From Betaproteobacteria bacterium (GTDB taxonomy: Bacteria; Pseudomonadota; Gammaproteobacteria; Burkholderiales; SG8-41), in NCBI GenBank assembly GCA_016177355.1, contig JACOVL010000084.1, positions 1 through 8,896 of the forward strand: DNA of 8,896 nucleotides. The letters are read 5' to 3'. This document shows positions 7,601 through 8,896 of the stretch, in pieces. How positions within the stretch are numbered: position 1 is the first letter of the stretch; the number at the start of each line of letters is the position of its first letter. The translations under genes and the position numbers were made by a program. Under the pieces are notes generated by a model, which was not told the DNA's origin, ran no database searches, and saw only the letters and a program-made list of their open reading frames with translations.

Positions 7601-7902
7601 GCCTGCCGCTGCGCGACCGGCTGCGCACGCGCTTCGTGCGCTGCGTCGGCGAGATCTCGCGCTACTGGCAGTACGCGGGGCAGCCCGAGCGCGCGGTCGA
7701 GCTGCTCGAGCGCGCGCTCGAGGCGGACGCGCTGGCCGAGAGCCTTTACCGCCACCTCATGCTGTGCCACGCGCAGGCGCAGCACCGCGCCGAGGCCCTC
7801 GAAACCTACAACCGCTGCCGCAAGACGCTCGCCGCGGCGCTCAAAGTCGAGCCATCGCCGGAGACCCGCGCGTTGTACGAGAAGATCCTCCAGCCTTCGT
7901 AA
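4678..7902 (+). CDS. Large STAND-type regulator: MalT-like ATPase with C-terminal SARP winged helix and BTAD domain
   Basis: A 1074-aa cytoplasmic transcription regulator. The N-terminal nucleotide-binding domain has Walker A GPPGCGKTT (42-50), Walker B FVIVFDGYHEV (127-137) and a sensor-like VLISRSDPP (161-169). NRTQGWAAGL (217-226) and YQYHPLLREFL (318-328) are hallmarks of the MalT/LAL group. Residues about 340-810 are helical repeats likely to bind a ligand or partner. From about 827 there is a winged helix (LGAFRLLKNGQAI, then KAQRRPLEMLKVIVARGG, MWPRIDGDSAHRSFTTTLHRLRKLLG with the probable recognition helix at 884-900), followed by a bacterial transcriptional activator domain (about 945-1070, LLELYAGPFLGNE). 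The usual LuxR-type HTH of MalT is absent. The start is TTG at 4678: an in-frame TAG lies at 4639, there is no ATG or GTG before the P-loop, and the KTTQPSL segment belongs to the family N-terminus. No clear ribosome site precedes it. The regulon and effector are unknown; fadE (divergent) and the downstream lipoprotein are the natural candidates. Confidence 0.9.
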   Translation: MTTQPVSFAKTTQPSLAGIIPRERLFQRLDEALASSAVWVTGPPGCGKTTLAASYLESRKLASLWYQLDEGDADAASFFYYLGLATAGYSRRRLAPLPQLTPEYHAGLPAFTRRYFQALYQRLGVSFVIVFDGYHEVPARSAFHEVMRIALAEVPQGGAAVLISRSDPPAAMARLRANRAMEVVGWSELKLTQEESDALVARRGHQLAREALVEIYNRTQGWAAGLILMVGQPDYDPLAAAPDLSNPGLVFDYLAGEMFQKTDARTRELLLATAYLPQMTAAMAEALAGTPGAGAVLAELYRGNNFVTLKQAQPQPVYQYHPLLREFLVARANETFGRERRAELQRRSAELLEAEGQVAEAASLLRAIGDWDHIAALIERHGPRMLGLGMGETLVHWVDMLSREVQERYPWTLYWKAASRLCISPRESRLLYEQAYELFRVQPVPDPRGLLLTCSGAMDAILYEVDDFSLLDRWIAVMERLLQQHPEQLVAGLEARAASSLLASMSVRQPHHPDLARWVERGYRASLAHDDPNLRMLVEWRVALSIMWEGHFPKTWAVIEGMRRLAREREVSPFALTTLKLAEATYFMLASDRESCLAAARAGLEIERAEGVHVLSYQLLANGAGGALMAGDLESAGLLLKQFTELKGTPARFDLCLYHLFSAWLALLRQDSVGAYRQQKLALTLATEVGCPAYVLLCHLASALTLHQGGEERKALAHLQQVYDIARPIKSHLIQFTGLMIYAFIVLDGGRRPRSGLRALRYSLEMGKSRDFTSFLLWRPELLARLCSFALEAGIEPDFVSALVRQRGLALDASRHALAGWPWPYRAHTLGAFRLLKNGQAITFKAKAQRRPLEMLKVIVARGGRDVSEEHVTGAMWPRIDGDSAHRSFTTTLHRLRKLLGEDRAAVLSEGKLTLDGRYIWTDCWAFEQLTARADQLLRGPRERVEPEKLAALSGRLLELYAGPFLGNEPEEAWGLPLRDRLRTRFVRCVGEISRYWQYAGQPERAVELLERALEADALAESLYRHLMLCHAQAQHRAEALETYNRCRKTLAAALKVEPSPETRALYEKILQPS

Positions 7903-7928
7903 CCTGTACCGTAAGAAATTGATTTTAA

Positions 7929-7956
7929 TTGGTAATTAAGTTGTAAGTCATATGTA
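7929..7956 (+). promoter_or_regulatory. Candidate promoter of the lipoprotein gene
   Basis: TTGGTA (7929-7934) and TATGTA (7951-7956) are separated by 16 bp in the AT-rich part of the 153-bp gap after the regulator gene. The match is moderate and overlaps the 11-bp direct repeats, so the true -10 could be elsewhere. No terminator-like hairpin with a T-run separates the regulator from this gene, so read-through is also possible. Confidence 0.3.
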
Positions 7957-7974
7957 ACCCTCCGGTAAGCGATC
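7931..7974 (+). promoter_or_regulatory. Four direct repeats with exact 11-bp period (KGTAA), probable regulator-binding site
   Basis: The cores GGTAA, TGTAA, TGTAA and GGTAA begin at 7931, 7942, 7953 and 7964, each exactly 11 bp apart, so they lie on the same face of the helix. A further GTAAG at 7911 is one base out of register (21 bp upstream of the first core). SARP and OmpR/PhoB-type winged-helix proteins typically bind tandem direct repeats with an 11-bp period. The gene just upstream encodes a protein with such a domain, which makes it the leading candidate ligand. A Pho-box-like site is the main alternative. Confidence 0.55.
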
Positions 7975-8004
7975 CGCAAGTCCTCCCGCCGCAGGCTCTC
8001 CCCG

Positions 8005-8022
8005 TCACGCGATGGCGCGTGA
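8005..8022. repeat. Short inverted repeat in the lipoprotein leader
   Basis: TCACGCG and CGCGTGA flank a 4-nt ATGG loop, 33 bp before the lipoprotein start codon. It could be an operator half-site pair or an mRNA hairpin near the ribosome site. Seven-base arms can arise by chance in GC-rich DNA, so no function is claimed. Confidence 0.35.
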
Positions 8023-8044
8023 TGGCAGCAGACGCACAACAGGC

Positions 8045-8051
8045 AAGGAGG
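8045..8051 (+). promoter_or_regulatory. Shine-Dalgarno site of the lipoprotein gene
   Basis: AAGGAGG, a near-perfect ribosome site, ends 4 nt before the ATG at 8056. It decides the start and predicts strong translation. Confidence 0.75.
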
Positions 8052-8055
8052 GCTT

Positions 8056-8562
8056 ATGAGCATCAAAAACTTGAATGTGTCCAGGCGCACCGCAATCGCA
8101 ATCGCTTTCCCGGCGCTCGCACTCTCCGGCTGCTACGTCATGCCGGTCGGGGAGGACGCGGGAGGCAACCCGTACTACGTCTACTCGCCGGTGCCGGTCG
8201 TGCCCGCGCGCGGCGCGGGGAGCATTCCGCAGCCGCTCGCGATCCCGTCCGGGCCGGCGGTGGCGGACCTGCAGGTGAAGCTCTATCCGATCAACGATCT
8301 CGCGAACCAGACCGGCATCCTCACCGGCCAAGTCACGAACATGATGACCGGCAAGGGCCGCTTCACGTTCAACTTCCAGGGCGAGACACTGGTCGGCGAG
8401 GCGACGCGCGTCTCCAACGACGAGCGGCGCGGCATCGCGAGCGCCTACGGCCCGCGCGGCACCTTCGCGCGCTGCGAGTACCAGATGAGCACCCCGCGCA
8501 TGGGCGCCGGCACCTGCACGTTCTCCAACGGCGCGCAGTACCAGCTACACGTCGGCGGCTGA
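8056..8562 (+). CDS. Small secreted lipoprotein of unknown function
   Basis: A 168-aa protein with a lipoprotein signal peptide: basic start (MSIKNLNVSRR), hydrophobic core (TAIAIAFPALAL) and lipobox LSGC with Cys26 as the lipidated residue. The mature protein begins CYVMPVGEDAGGNPYYVYSP, a proline- and tyrosine-rich linker, and continues after about residue 70 into a compact C-terminal region containing LTGQVTNMMTGKGRFTFNFQGE, GEATRVS and MGAGTCTFSNGAQYQLHVGG. Two cysteines there (in ARCEYQM and GTCTFSN) could form a disulfide. I do not recognise a named family; the C-terminal part resembles conserved hypothetical proteins of betaproteobacteria. Residue 27 is Tyr rather than Asp, so outer-membrane sorting is expected by the Lol rule. 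The start is fixed by AAGGAGG. It follows the regulator gene after a gap containing 11-bp direct repeats, so control by that regulator is plausible but unproven. Confidence 0.85.
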   Translation: MSIKNLNVSRRTAIAIAFPALALSGCYVMPVGEDAGGNPYYVYSPVPVVPARGAGSIPQPLAIPSGPAVADLQVKLYPINDLANQTGILTGQVTNMMTGKGRFTFNFQGETLVGEATRVSNDERRGIASAYGPRGTFARCEYQMSTPRMGAGTCTFSNGAQYQLHVGG

Positions 8563-8579
8563 GCGCCGCACGCTCCACC

Positions 8580-8616
8580 ACGCGCCCCCGGCGGCCGCAA
8601 GGCTCCAGGGGCGCGT
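8580..8616. terminator. Hairpin after the lipoprotein gene, possible terminator
   Basis: ACGCGCCCC (8580-8588) pairs perfectly with GGGGCGCGT (8608-8616) across a 19-nt loop that can itself form a small GCC/GGC stem. It lies 17 bp after the lipoprotein stop. The sequence after it (CTTCGTGC) has only a poor T content, so termination would be weak or factor-aided. Confidence 0.45.
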
Positions 8617-8627
8617 CTTCGTGCATG

Positions 8628-8636
8628 TGCTAGCAT
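8628..8636 (+). promoter_or_regulatory. Possible extended -10 element for the carrier-domain gene
   Basis: TGCTAGCAT fits the extended -10 pattern TGnTAnnaT. There is no recognisable -35 upstream, where the hairpin lies instead. Transcription would start near 8643, about 26 nt before the ATG at 8669. Confidence 0.25.
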
Positions 8637-8668
8637 CATCCAACGTTTCCTGGCACGGGACCCGCTGA

Positions 8669-8896
8669 ATGGAAGCTTCCGTGGCGAGGCAGGAGGGAGG
8701 GGCCGCGGGCGCGGCGATCGGCGCCGACGCGCTGGTCGAGCTGGTCCGCCGGCTCGCAAGCGAGCTGCACCCTTCGCGCGCCAGCATCCCCGCCTCGCTC
8801 GACGCGCGGCTCGAGCAGGACTACGGCTACGACAGCCTCGGGCGCGTCGAGCTGTTCCTCCGGATAGAAAAGACTTTCGGCGTGGGCCTGCCGGAG
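8669..8896 (+). CDS. Protein with N-terminal phosphopantetheine carrier (ACP-like) domain, truncated by window edge
   Basis: The first 76 codons of a gene that continues to the right. After a short Ala/Gly-rich leader, residues about 20-76 form an acyl/peptidyl carrier domain: ALVELVRRLASELHP, then EQDYGYDSLGRVELFLRIEK, where Ser56 in the DSL motif is the expected 4'-phosphopantetheine attachment site. Stand-alone ACPs are about 80 aa and lack such a leader, so a longer multidomain protein (for example carrier plus AMP-binding or acyltransferase domains) is possible, but this is inference because the rest is not visible. The ATG at 8669 has only a modest GGGA eight bases upstream; a GTG at 8681 in the same frame is an alternative. 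The hairpin at 8580-8616 separates it from the lipoprotein gene. Confidence 0.75.
   Translation, partial: MEASVARQEGGAAGAAIGADALVELVRRLASELHPSRASIPASLDARLEQDYGYDSLGRVELFLRIEKTFGVGLPE

Noticed and set aside
8651..8666. Sigma-54-like element (TGGCACG, four bases, CCGCT)
   Set aside because: The GG and GC doublets have the right spacing, but the TT before GC is missing and transcription would begin after the ATG at 8669, leaving no usable start with a ribosome site. Probably chance.

Overview
This window looks like a chromosomal segment of a high-GC Gram-negative bacterium, most likely a betaproteobacterium of the Burkholderiales/Rhodocyclales type. That placement rests on an E. coli-type FadE with its long C-terminal domain, a lipobox-bearing lipoprotein, strongly G/C-ending codons and the family resemblance of the large regulator. 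It is an inference from protein character, not from a marker gene.

Left half (1-4513, minus strand): a fatty-acid beta-oxidation operon. In order of transcription it holds fadE (acyl-CoA dehydrogenase, 832 aa), an enoyl-CoA hydratase/isomerase-family protein, an HSDL2-like short-chain dehydrogenase, and the N-terminal 93 codons of a long-chain acyl-CoA synthetase that runs off the left edge. The last three genes are tightly packed (gaps of about 10 nt). The one larger gap, between fadE and the hydratase-family gene, is filled by unusual repeats: a perfect 34-bp palindrome covering the fadE stop codon, then two arrays of a GTGACG octamer facing each other. The same GTGACG unit recurs at the next gene junction, where it supplies both a stop and a start codon. 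No thiolase is visible.

Middle (4514-4677): a short AT-rich divergent promoter region between fadE and the regulator.

Right half (4678-8896, plus strand): a 1074-aa regulator combines an N-terminal MalT-like STAND ATPase, a helical repeat middle and a C-terminal SARP-type winged helix plus BTAD domain. After a 153-bp gap comes a small lipoprotein of unknown function. A hairpin follows, then the start of a gene whose N-terminus is a phosphopantetheine carrier domain; it runs off the right edge.

The most interesting signal is in the gap upstream of the lipoprotein gene. Four GTAA cores lie in exact 11-bp register (7932, 7943, 7954, 7965), the geometry expected of a site bound by SARP/OmpR-type winged-helix proteins, immediately downstream of a gene encoding one. 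A working hypothesis is that the regulator senses a lipid-related or other ligand through its STAND/helical part and controls the lipoprotein gene, and possibly the divergent fad operon, but the sequence alone does not prove this.
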